Shown: in pieces, positions 35,111 through 40,920 of the stretch
Layout: each line of letters starts with the position of its first letter
How positions within the stretch are numbered: position 1 is the stretch's first letter
Source: Bacteroidales bacterium
GTDB lineage: Bacteria > Bacteroidota > Bacteroidia > Bacteroidales > UBA4181
DNA: 40,920 nucleotides
Reading direction: 5' to 3'
Assembly (NCBI GenBank): GCA_031270985.1
Contig: JAISWR010000002.1
Span: 1-40,920, forward strand
Made by a program: the position numbers and the translations under genes
Notes under the pieces: model-generated
What the model saw: only the letters and a program-made list of their open reading frames with translations
Database searches by the model: none
What the model was told of the DNA's origin: nothing

Positions 35111-36240
35111 TTGCGATTCATTAGGATTTTATTGAACAAATACGCATAGGCGTAAAAAAACGGCATTGCCAAATCAAAAAACAGCGCATAGGGCGCAGCA
35201 ACTTTTGCCTTGAACCGTTTGGCTGCGACGCCAAAAATAATCAGGAAAATGATTGTCCGCAGCAAATATATGCCCAATATGTATTGCCACAGCAAGGAAC
35301 AGCACATCAAAAAAACGAGTGACGCCCACATCGGCAATCGGGAAAACGGTTCGAAAAACAGCAGAAACCGATATATTCGTTTGTAATTGCTACTTGCGTT
35401 GAAATGTCCGCACAGTTTTTGCATCCAGCCGGAAAACGGTTCTTGCGAGCAATAGGTATGTGCGTTGTGCGATAGAGATACCGCCACGTTTTTTCTCGTG
35501 GCCGCCTGACTTACCAACAAATCCTCGTCGCCGGACAGAATATGGGCATGATTGGCAAATCCGTTGTTCGCGAAATAGATCGATTTTCTGTATGCCAGAT
35601 TTTTACTTGTCCCCGTGCAGGGCATCCCGCACATTGCGAATCCGAAATACCGCAATGTGTTGAAGCAGGAGACGTAGTTCATCCATTTGTCGGCCAGACT
35701 CGTTCCGCCCAAATAACCGCCGTGTCCCAACACAATATCTTTTTTATCCGTGAAATACCTGCTCATGGATTTTATCCACAGGTTACTCGCCGGACGGCAG
35801 GTGGCGTCGGTGAACAGCAGCCATTCGTATTGTGCGGCTTTGATACCTATGGAGGCGGCGAATTTTTTGCTGTTGAGAAATGGCGTATCATTTTTGATGA
35901 TGGTGCTGCGCAGGTGCGGATAGCGAATTTTCAGGGCAGACAACACCACTTCCGTGTCGTCTTCCGAACAGTAGTTCACCACTATCACCTCATACACGGG
36001 ATAATCCTGATTCAGCACCGTCTCGAGATGCTGCAACAGCTCGTCGCTTTCGTTGCGGGCACAGATAATGACCGAAACAGGAGGCAGTGGTACGTCCGGT
36101 TTTTTTGTGTTCTTTTTTTCTTTCCGGCACACGGGACGAGCGTAGATGAAAAAACAGTAACATATCTGAATGAATACGGTAAACGCAAATATACACAATG
36201 CGACCCTGAAAAAACAATCCGACTGTTTGAAAAAGTCCAC
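35101..36240 (-). CDS. Family 2 glycosyltransferase, membrane-bound, with altered Asp motifs
   Basis: A 379-residue inner-membrane glycosyltransferase. A membrane helix at about 12-34 precedes a cytoplasmic GT-A domain (about 55-290) and two to three C-terminal helices. GT2 signatures are VSVIICARNESDELLQHLETVLNQDYPVYEVIVVNYCSEDDTEVV and EWLLFTDATCRPASNLW, then the later acidic motif SGDEDLLVSQ. The first motif usually reads VVDD or VNDxS; here it is VNYCS (residues 88-92). The metal motif usually reads TDADC; here it is TDATC (144-148). Related Bacteroidetes enzymes vary at these sites, so activity may persist. It likely builds cell-surface glycan or glycolipid. It overlaps the sigma gene by 10 bp. 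Confidence 0.88.
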   Translation of the reverse strand: MDFFKQSDCFFRVALCIFAFTVFIQICYCFFIYARPVCRKEKKNTKKPDVPLPPVSVIICARNESDELLQHLETVLNQDYPVYEVIVVNYCSEDDTEVVLSALKIRYPHLRSTIIKNDTPFLNSKKFAASIGIKAAQYEWLLFTDATCRPASNLWIKSMSRYFTDKKDIVLGHGGYLGGTSLADKWMNYVSCFNTLRYFGFAMCGMPCTGTSKNLAYRKSIYFANNGFANHAHILSGDEDLLVSQAATRKNVAVSLSHNAHTYCSQEPFSGWMQKLCGHFNASSNYKRIYRFLLFFEPFSRLPMWASLVFLMCCSLLWQYILGIYLLRTIIFLIIFGVAAKRFKAKVAAPYALFFDLAMPFFYAYAYLFNKILMNRKWN

Positions 36241-36325
36241 TTAAATTTGAATAAAAAACAGTGCAAAGTAGGCGATTTTTTTTAAAAAATCAAAATAACG
36301 AGAATAGATATTCAAAAATATTTTA

Positions 36326-36333
36326 TACTTTTG
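36326..36333 (+). promoter_or_regulatory. -7 box for the isomerase/epimerase gene
   Basis: TACTTTTG matches TAnnTTTG, 24 bp before the ATG at 36358. It lies inside the track's longer ORF, supporting the later start. Confidence 0.55.
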
Positions 36334-36357
36334 GAGGTCAAAATAAACGTTATCAAT

Positions 36358-37209
36358 ATGACCACAAGAAGAGAATTCATCAAACGCGCAGGCGTCGGCT
36401 TGGCGGCTGTCGGCGCGGCTCCCACACTTTTTCCGGAAGAACTTCACGCTCGCCCTTCGACAGGATTTGAAAAGGACATTTTTAAAGTATCTATGGCGGG
36501 TTACAGTTTTGCGAAATTTAATCTGGAAGATTCGCTGAAAATGATGCGCCGGATGGATGTGCATTATTTGTGTATCAAGGATTTTCATCTCCCGCTGGAC
36601 AGCACGGACGAACAAATCAAAGCGTTCCATGCACAACTTGCCGAAAGCAATGTGACGGGATACGGCGTAGGCCCCATTTACATGCGGGCGGAAGCCGAAA
36701 TAGACAGGGCGTTTGCCTATGCTAAGCGGGTGGGCGTAACACTGATTGTAGGCGTGCCCAACTACGAACTGCTGCCCTATGTGGACAAAAAGGTAAAAGA
36801 ATACGATTTCCGATATGCCATTCATATTCATGGCCCCGATATCAAGGAATATCCGAACGCCAAAGATGTGATAGACCACGTGAAAGACCTCGACCCGCGC
36901 ATCGGGCTGTGTCTGGACGTGGGACACGATGTCCGCGCCGGTTTCGACCCTGTGGATGACCTGAAAAATTACCATGAACGGGTGTTCGATATCCACATCA
37001 AAGATGTAACCGCCGCTGGAAAGGAAGGCAAAACCTGCGAAATGGGACGCGGAGTGATTGATATTCCCGCTTTTGTCCGTATGTTGCGTAGCGTGAAATA
37101 CACCGGCGCATGCAGCCTCGAATTTGAAAAGGATATGACCGACCCGCTGGCAGGATTGGCAGAATCCATCGGATATTTCAAAGGTGTGATTACCGCAACG
37201 AAATCATAA
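36358..37209 (+). CDS. Tat-exported sugar phosphate isomerase/epimerase-like TIM barrel protein
   Basis: A 283-residue member of the xylose isomerase-like/AP endonuclease 2 TIM-barrel superfamily. The N terminus MTTRREFIKRAGVGLAAVGAAP is a twin-arginine signal, so the protein is probably periplasmic or membrane-anchored after folding. The barrel begins FKVSMAGYSFAKFNLEDSLKMMRRMDV. Probable metal and substrate residues lie in RYAIHIHGPD, IGLCLDVGHDVRAG, VFDIHIKDVTAAGKEG and ACSLEFEKD, where the His, Asp and Glu residues match the usual divalent-metal site. Relatives act on keto-sugars or inositol derivatives; the exact substrate is unknown. The flavin-reductase-like lipoprotein follows 24 bp downstream. 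I start at ATG 36358 because the signal peptide begins there. Confidence 0.9.
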   Translation: MTTRREFIKRAGVGLAAVGAAPTLFPEELHARPSTGFEKDIFKVSMAGYSFAKFNLEDSLKMMRRMDVHYLCIKDFHLPLDSTDEQIKAFHAQLAESNVTGYGVGPIYMRAEAEIDRAFAYAKRVGVTLIVGVPNYELLPYVDKKVKEYDFRYAIHIHGPDIKEYPNAKDVIDHVKDLDPRIGLCLDVGHDVRAGFDPVDDLKNYHERVFDIHIKDVTAAGKEGKTCEMGRGVIDIPAFVRMLRSVKYTGACSLEFEKDMTDPLAGLAESIGYFKGVITATKS

Positions 37210-37233
37210 AAATTCATCATACAAATATTTAAA

Positions 37234-37890
37234 ATGTCAAAAAATCTGTTCCTCTGCAGCGTTTTGCTCGGCGCAATAGCCTGCAACCAACAACCCTCCG
37301 CCCCAGAAGCGGGAAATAAAGAACAACCGCCTGCCGCTACGAATATAAAAGAACTCTCGTTTGAAGCGCTTTTCCGTAAAACAGAACCGGCAGAATTGAC
37401 GGACAATGTATTTAAACTCGTCGGACAGGATTACACGGTCATCACCGCCGGAGGAGAAACGGATTTCAACTCCATGACAGCTGGTTGGGGCGGTTGGGGC
37501 GTGTTGCTGAACGCACCCTCCACGTGGTGCATGTTGCGGGCAAACCGCTACACGCTCGAACTCATGAAACGCGAGAAAACCTACACCATGAGCTATTTCC
37601 CCGATGAATACAAGGAACAGGTGCTCTACTACGGCAGTCAATCGGGACGCAACAGCGACAAGATGAAAAACAGCCCGCTCACGTGGGTGAAAACGCCCAA
37701 CGGCAACATCGCTTACAAAGAAGCACGATTAGTGGTGGAATGCAAACTGACGGAAGTGACTACCGTTGCGCCCGGCGACTTTTATTCGGACAGCGGTAGA
37801 GAATTCATTGAAAGCGGATTCAACGATGCGAAAGATTACCATAAACTCGTGTTCGGCGAAATCACCGGCGTTTGGATAAAAAAGCAGTAA
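37234..37890 (+). CDS. Flavin reductase-like domain lipoprotein
   Basis: A 218-residue lipoprotein. The signal MSKNLFLCSVLLGAIAC has its lipobox cysteine at 17, and a Pro/Ala-rich linker leads to the folded part at about 40. The core resembles the FMN-binding split-barrel family (flavin reductase-like): NVFKLVGQDYTVITAGGETDFNSMTAGWGGWGVLLNAPSTWCMLRANRYTLELMKREKTYTMSYFPDEYKEQVLYYGSQSGRNSDK. The NSMTAGWGG segment is where FMN phosphate contacts occur in relatives. Location outside the cytoplasm is unusual for a flavin reductase and suggests electron transfer or a non-catalytic role. It follows the Tat-exported isomerase by 24 bp, so both products act in the envelope. Confidence 0.85.
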   Translation: MSKNLFLCSVLLGAIACNQQPSAPEAGNKEQPPAATNIKELSFEALFRKTEPAELTDNVFKLVGQDYTVITAGGETDFNSMTAGWGGWGVLLNAPSTWCMLRANRYTLELMKREKTYTMSYFPDEYKEQVLYYGSQSGRNSDKMKNSPLTWVKTPNGNIAYKEARLVVECKLTEVTTVAPGDFYSDSGREFIESGFNDAKDYHKLVFGEITGVWIKKQ

Positions 37891-37894
37891 AAAT

Positions 37895-37925
37895 TTTGCC
37901 GGTACGGATTTTTAACCTACTTTTG
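37895..37925 (+). promoter_or_regulatory. Full Bacteroidetes promoter of tRNA-Gln
   Basis: TTTG (37895-37898), a 19-bp spacer and TACTTTTG (37918-37925) match the consensus exactly. The mature tRNA begins 10 bp further on. Confidence 0.8.
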
Positions 37926-37935
37926 TGCCAGATTT

Positions 37936-38006
37936 TGTCCCGTTGTGTAATGGTAGCACTACAGATTTTGGTTCTGTCTGAATAGGTTCGAATCCTGTCG
38001 GGACAA
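37936..38006 (+). tRNA. tRNA-Gln (anticodon TTG)
   Basis: A complete cloverleaf can be drawn. The acceptor stem TGTCCCG/CGGGACA is perfect, and the D arm is GTG-TAATGGTAG-CAC. The anticodon stem ACAGA/TCTGT encloses TTTTGGT with anticodon TTG at positions 34-36. The T arm is ATAGG-TTCGAAT-CCTGT, and A is the discriminator base. CCA is not encoded, as is common in this phylum. A T-rich stretch at about 38014-38020 may end transcription. Confidence 0.95.
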
Positions 38007-38264
38007 CGCTTCGGTTTTTTATATTTGGTTCTATGGAAAAAAATAAAACGCCGACAGGCACTCACAAGGCGATATGCGAAGACGAGGCATACCCGTTGGC
38101 AGGCAAAAAAATACAGAATGACGCAAATGGCCGTGATAGAATAACTGATTTTTTGTTCCACTTTTATTTGTTGATAGAAACGCCGCATTGTTAATCAAAA
38201 AATTGAACGCTGCAAAGAAGGAAGAAAAAGAAATGTACAATCTCCACTCCAGAGAGACGATTTT
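38007..38264 (+). other. Stretch downstream of tRNA-Gln with one doubtful 53-codon ORF (38033-38194)
   Basis: ATG at 38033 opens MEKNKTPTGTHKAICEDEAYPLAGKKIQ and ends at TAA 38194. It has no recognisable domain, promoter or ribosome site, and I do not claim it as a gene. No direct repeat of the tRNA 3' end was seen, so there is no sign of an integrated element. Confidence 0.35.
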
Positions 38265-38296
38265 TTTGCCTGTGTGAGAATTTTCATGTACGTTTG
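38265..38296 (+). promoter_or_regulatory. Full Bacteroidetes promoter of the amidase-glycosyltransferase pair
   Basis: TTTG (38265-38268), a 20-bp spacer and TACGTTTG (38289-38296) fit the consensus. The box overlaps the track's TTG start, which supports the ATG at 38318 as the true start. Confidence 0.7.
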
Positions 38297-38317
38297 CGAA
38301 TAAATACGGAATGTCGG

Positions 38318-39460
38318 ATGTTATTCAAACAATTGATATTGCTGGCGATTATAGGTTGTTTTTTGCCTGTTGTCGCTCAGGAACGCGGTGATGTGCTGCG
38401 TACGGTAGTGATTGACCCGGGACACGGAGGCAAAGACCCCGGTACCATCGGGAGGTTGCTGAAAGTGCGGGAAAAAGACATTGTGCTGGACGTATCGCTG
38501 CAATTCGGGAAAATGATAGAACAGGCATATCCCGACATCAAAGTGATTTACACCCGCAAAACGGATGTGCTCATCGACCTTTACAAACGGGGCGACATTG
38601 CCAACAAAGCGCAGGCCAACCTGTTCATCTCCATCCATGCCAACTGGAACGAAAAGACGACGCCTATGGGCGCGGAGACCTATGTGATGGGGAACAGCAG
38701 GTCGAAAGACAATCTGGAACTTGCCAAACGCGAAAATTCCGTCATCCTGATAGAAGACAATTACACGGAACGCTACGAGGGGTTTGACCCCAATTCCACC
38801 GAATCCTACATCTACTTCTCATTGCTGCAAAACGCCTATCTCAACCAGAGTCTGAGTTTCGCCGCAGAGGTGCAGGAGCAGTTCAAAGCCGTCGGACGGG
38901 TTGACCGAGGCGTGAAAGATGCGAATTTTCTGGTTCTGTGGAAAACCACCATGCCCAGCGTACTGGTAGAACTCGGATTTGCGTCCCATGCCGAGGAAGA
39001 AAAGTTTCTGGCATCCAAAGAAGGACGAAAACAGCTTGCCGTTTCGCTTTTTGATGCTTTTTGCATCTATAAAAAGAAAATAGACGAGCGCGATGCGCTG
39101 AATACGGCGACCGTTCAGGAAAAGAAGCCCGAAGAACTCGACCGCCCGTCTGCCGGAGAAACATCCGTCGTTCCGGCAGAGGAAAAAACAGAGCCGGTGA
39201 AGGTAGAATTTTGCGTACAAATCGCCACCTCCGGTAAGCCCGTAGAACCGACGCCGCAAAATTTCAAGAAACACAAGAACGTGGAACGCATACAATCGGG
39301 CGCTAATTTATACAAATACGTAGTGGGCAGAACGTCCAACTACAGTGACACGCAGTACACCCTCACGATGATGCGCGCCGATTTCAAGGACGCCTTCGTG
39401 GTGGGTATCATCAACGGTAAAATCGTGCCGGCAAGAGATGCGTTGAAAGCGTTGAAATGA
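38318..39460 (+). CDS. N-acetylmuramoyl-L-alanine amidase with SPOR domain
   Basis: A 380-residue exported peptidoglycan amidase that cuts the bond between muramic acid and L-alanine. The signal peptide MLFKQLILLAIIGCFLPVVAQE begins at ATG 38318. The Amidase_3 domain (about 25-260) has the zinc and catalytic motifs VVIDPGHGGKDPGTIG, REKDIVLDVSLQFG, LFISIHANWNEK and VLVELGFASHAEEE. A charged linker leads to a C-terminal SPOR-like domain at about 300-375 (VEFCVQIATSGKPVEP ... ANLYKYVVGRTSNYSDTQYTLTMMRADFKDAFVVGIINGKIV), which in this family targets denuded glycan at division sites. Its stop overlaps the next gene's ATG by 4 bp (ATGA). Confidence 0.94.
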   Translation: MLFKQLILLAIIGCFLPVVAQERGDVLRTVVIDPGHGGKDPGTIGRLLKVREKDIVLDVSLQFGKMIEQAYPDIKVIYTRKTDVLIDLYKRGDIANKAQANLFISIHANWNEKTTPMGAETYVMGNSRSKDNLELAKRENSVILIEDNYTERYEGFDPNSTESYIYFSLLQNAYLNQSLSFAAEVQEQFKAVGRVDRGVKDANFLVLWKTTMPSVLVELGFASHAEEEKFLASKEGRKQLAVSLFDAFCIYKKKIDERDALNTATVQEKKPEELDRPSAGETSVVPAEEKTEPVKVEFCVQIATSGKPVEPTPQNFKKHKNVERIQSGANLYKYVVGRTSNYSDTQYTLTMMRADFKDAFVVGIINGKIVPARDALKALK

Positions 39461-40737
39461 GCATGAAAAACAAGAAAGTACTGATTCTTACTTATTATTG
39501 GCATCCCTCTGGAGGTCCGGGCGTACAGCGCTGGCTGAAATTCGTCAAGTATCTCCCTTCGTTTGGCATTACGCCCGCAGTGCTCACCGTGAAGCCGGAA
39601 TGCGCCGAATATCCCGTAATCGACGAATCGCTCGGAACAGACCTTGCCGCCGATCTGGAAATATACCGTACGGACTGTAAAGGCATGTACGACTTGTACA
39701 AAAAAATCGCCCGTGTTAAAACCGCGCCGTACAGCGGCTTTGCCAATGAGGGCAATCCCACTCTCCTGCAAAAGGCAGCCCGTTTCATACGCGGAAACTT
39801 TTTCCTCCCCGACGCGCGGCGAGGATGGGTAAAATATGCGTTCCGCGAGTCGTGTCGCATCATCGAACAGCAGGACATTGCCACCGTGATCACCACCGGC
39901 CCTCCCCATTCCACCCATCTGACCGGATGCAAACTCAAGCGAAAATACGGCATCCGGTGGATTGCCGACTTCCGCGACCCGTGGACAAACATTCAGTACA
40001 AATCGTTCCTGTATCAAACAGGATGGGCGCGAAAAAAAGACCTCGAATACGAGCGGCAGGTGTTGCGCCTGTGCGACGTTCTGCTGTTGGCAGTGGACGA
40101 ACGGGCGCGGCTGCAAAAAATCCATCCGGACATATCGCCGGATAAGATGTTGTTCGTGCCCAACGGTTACGACGAAGAGGACTTTGCAGGAAAGACGCCG
40201 CAAAATCCTCTTCACCCCCTCATTACTTACACCGGCACCATAGCGGCAAATTATCCTTTGGACGGCCTTTTGCAGGCGTTGGCGCAACTTGCCGACCTGC
40301 CTTTCACCCTGCGTTTCGTAGGCAAGGTGGACGAAAAAACACAAGCCGCCTGCCGACAACGGTTGGGCAACCGTGTTGAGTTTATCCCTTTTGTGCCGCA
40401 CGGCAAATCCATTGATTACCTGATGTCCTCATCGGTATTGCTGCTGGTTAATGCCCGTGTGGAAGGAGTACAATTCCTGTTGCACGGGAAAATCTTCGAA
40501 TATCTCGCTTCGGGAAAACCCATCCTGTTGCTGGGAGCGCCCGAAGGAAAATCGGCGCAAATTATCCGTGAAGCAGGCGCAGGACAAGCCTTTGACTACA
40601 ATGATGCAGACGGCATCAGCCGTTTCTTGTCCGAACAGTGCGCCCATCCAGCGCCCCATGCCCATCCCGAGTATGTCCGCCGTTTCAGCCGGAAACAACT
40701 GGCACAGACGTTGGCGCAAATCATCGAAAACGTCTGA
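39457..40737 (+). CDS. Glycosyltransferase family 4-like protein
   Basis: A 426-residue cytoplasmic or membrane-associated GT-B glycosyltransferase. The N-terminal domain starts KKVLILTYYWHPSGGPGVQRWLKFVKYLPSFGI, a Bacteroidetes GT4 opening, and contains DIATVITTGPPHSTHLTGCKLKRKYGIRWIADFRDPW. The C-terminal nucleotide-sugar domain has FVPNGYDEEDF, ITYTGTIAANYPLDGLLQAL, FTLRFVGKV and the donor motif GVQFLLHGKIFEYLASGKPILLLG with the conserved Glu. It probably adds a sugar to a surface polysaccharide or lipid; donor and acceptor are not predictable. Translation is coupled to the amidase through ATGA. A terminator at 40750-40780 ends the run. Confidence 0.92.
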   Translation: MSMKNKKVLILTYYWHPSGGPGVQRWLKFVKYLPSFGITPAVLTVKPECAEYPVIDESLGTDLAADLEIYRTDCKGMYDLYKKIARVKTAPYSGFANEGNPTLLQKAARFIRGNFFLPDARRGWVKYAFRESCRIIEQQDIATVITTGPPHSTHLTGCKLKRKYGIRWIADFRDPWTNIQYKSFLYQTGWARKKDLEYERQVLRLCDVLLLAVDERARLQKIHPDISPDKMLFVPNGYDEEDFAGKTPQNPLHPLITYTGTIAANYPLDGLLQALAQLADLPFTLRFVGKVDEKTQAACRQRLGNRVEFIPFVPHGKSIDYLMSSSVLLLVNARVEGVQFLLHGKIFEYLASGKPILLLGAPEGKSAQIIREAGAGQAFDYNDADGISRFLSEQCAHPAPHAHPEYVRRFSRKQLAQTLAQIIENV

Positions 40738-40749
40738 CGCACCGCAAGG

Positions 40750-40780
40750 ACGACAATAATCTTCAGTTGTCGGTTTTTTA
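40750..40780 (+). terminator. Rho-independent terminator after the glycosyltransferase gene
   Basis: CGACAA and TTGTCG form a 6-bp stem with a 10-base loop, followed directly by GTTTTTTATTT. It lies 13 bp after the stop codon at 40737. Confidence 0.75.
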
Positions 40781-40840
40781 TTTCCCATTCTTTTTATATC
40801 TAAGGGATGCGAAATAAATAAGCTATAACAGTTTTCCGGT

Positions 40841-40920
40841 GTCCCGCAGGGACGACTCCTGTGGAGGGGGGCTCCGAAGGACGGTGTGGGTTTCTCGACT
40901 GAGCAAAACCTGACACTGTC
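40841..40920. repeat. Hairpin-rich element, truncated by the window edge
   Basis: Three small inverted repeats follow each other: GTCCC-GCA-GGGAC (40841-40853), CTCC-TGT-GGAG (40856-40866) and TCC-GAA-GGA (40873-40881). Then GTGTGGGTTT and AAACCTGACAC pair imperfectly around TCTCGACTGAGCA. It encodes no protein and looks like the start of an interspersed repeat. Confidence 0.5.

Noticed and set aside
36241-36996. 251-codon minus-strand ORF
   Set aside because: It is the shadow of the isomerase/epimerase gene, whose Tat signal and TIM-barrel motifs make the plus strand clearly coding.
37862-38188. 108-codon minus-strand ORF
   Set aside because: It runs through tRNA-Gln in antisense, and its middle is the reverse complement of the tRNA.
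38007-38264. Possible integration scar next to tRNA-Gln
   Set aside because: No repeat of the tRNA 3' end, integrase or phage-like gene was found nearby.
39340-40401. 353-codon minus-strand ORF
   Set aside because: It lies opposite the amidase and GT4 glycosyltransferase genes and has no coherent domain of its own.

Overview
The window reads as chromosomal housekeeping DNA from a member of the Bacteroidetes, most likely the order Bacteroidales. The evidence is the large number of Bacteroidetes-type -7 boxes (TAnnTTTG) upstream of genes, the near absence of purine-rich ribosome binding sites, and a gene set typical of that phylum: an ECF sigma/FecR pair, a DUF349 protein, DUF2851, DUF4290 next to murA, a Cys-poor DksA relative, an OMP beta-barrel family receptor and an MMPL-acyltransferase fusion. 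Species cannot be fixed from the sequence alone. I see no phage, insertion sequence, CRISPR array or clear genomic island.

Layout. 1-336: 5' part of a leftward TetR regulator with a palindromic operator at its promoter; the ORF track missed it. 378-4396: a leftward FecR anti-sigma gene divergent from an ECF sigma gene, which overlaps proB and is followed by an HD-domain phosphohydrolase. 4461-4496: a 36-bp bidirectional terminator. 4537-13785: leftward genes miaA, a PpiD-like chaperone, pyrG, a DUF349 protein, thiL and folD. 14120-18103: a DksA-like protein (+), pfkA (-), a lipoprotein (+) and a DUF2851 protein (-). 18266-22373: a large outer-membrane barrel protein and a Gfo/Idh/MocA oxidoreductase (+). 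22404-23381: a leftward SiaB-SiaC kinase/regulator pair. 23619-26543: an MBL-fold phosphodiesterase, a DUF4290 protein and murA (+). 26565-31173: two small envelope proteins and a 1176-residue MMPL-PlsC fusion (-). 31374-33716: a secreted GH2 glycosidase (+). 33872-36240: a GT2 glycosyltransferase, an ECF sigma factor and rsmG (-). 36358-40737: a Tat-exported sugar isomerase/epimerase, a flavin-reductase-like lipoprotein, tRNA-Gln, an amidase with a SPOR domain and a GT4 glycosyltransferase (+). The right edge enters a hairpin-rich repeat.

How the genes fit together. Much of the window serves the envelope: murA and the amidase act on peptidoglycan, the PpiD-like chaperone on secreted and membrane proteins, the two glycosyltransferases and the MMPL-PlsC fusion on surface glycans or lipids, and the barrel protein and GH2 enzyme on nutrient capture. 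The rest is core metabolism (proB, pyrG, folD, thiL, pfkA) and RNA modification (miaA, rsmG).

Main points for follow-up: a ThiL lacking several family-conserved acidic residues; a SiaB/SiaC pair without the phosphatase or cyclase of the Pseudomonas system; an MMPL-acyltransferase fusion ending in what looks like a truncated methyltransferase domain; an ECF sigma gene coupled to proB; and two hairpin-rich intergenic elements with no assigned function.
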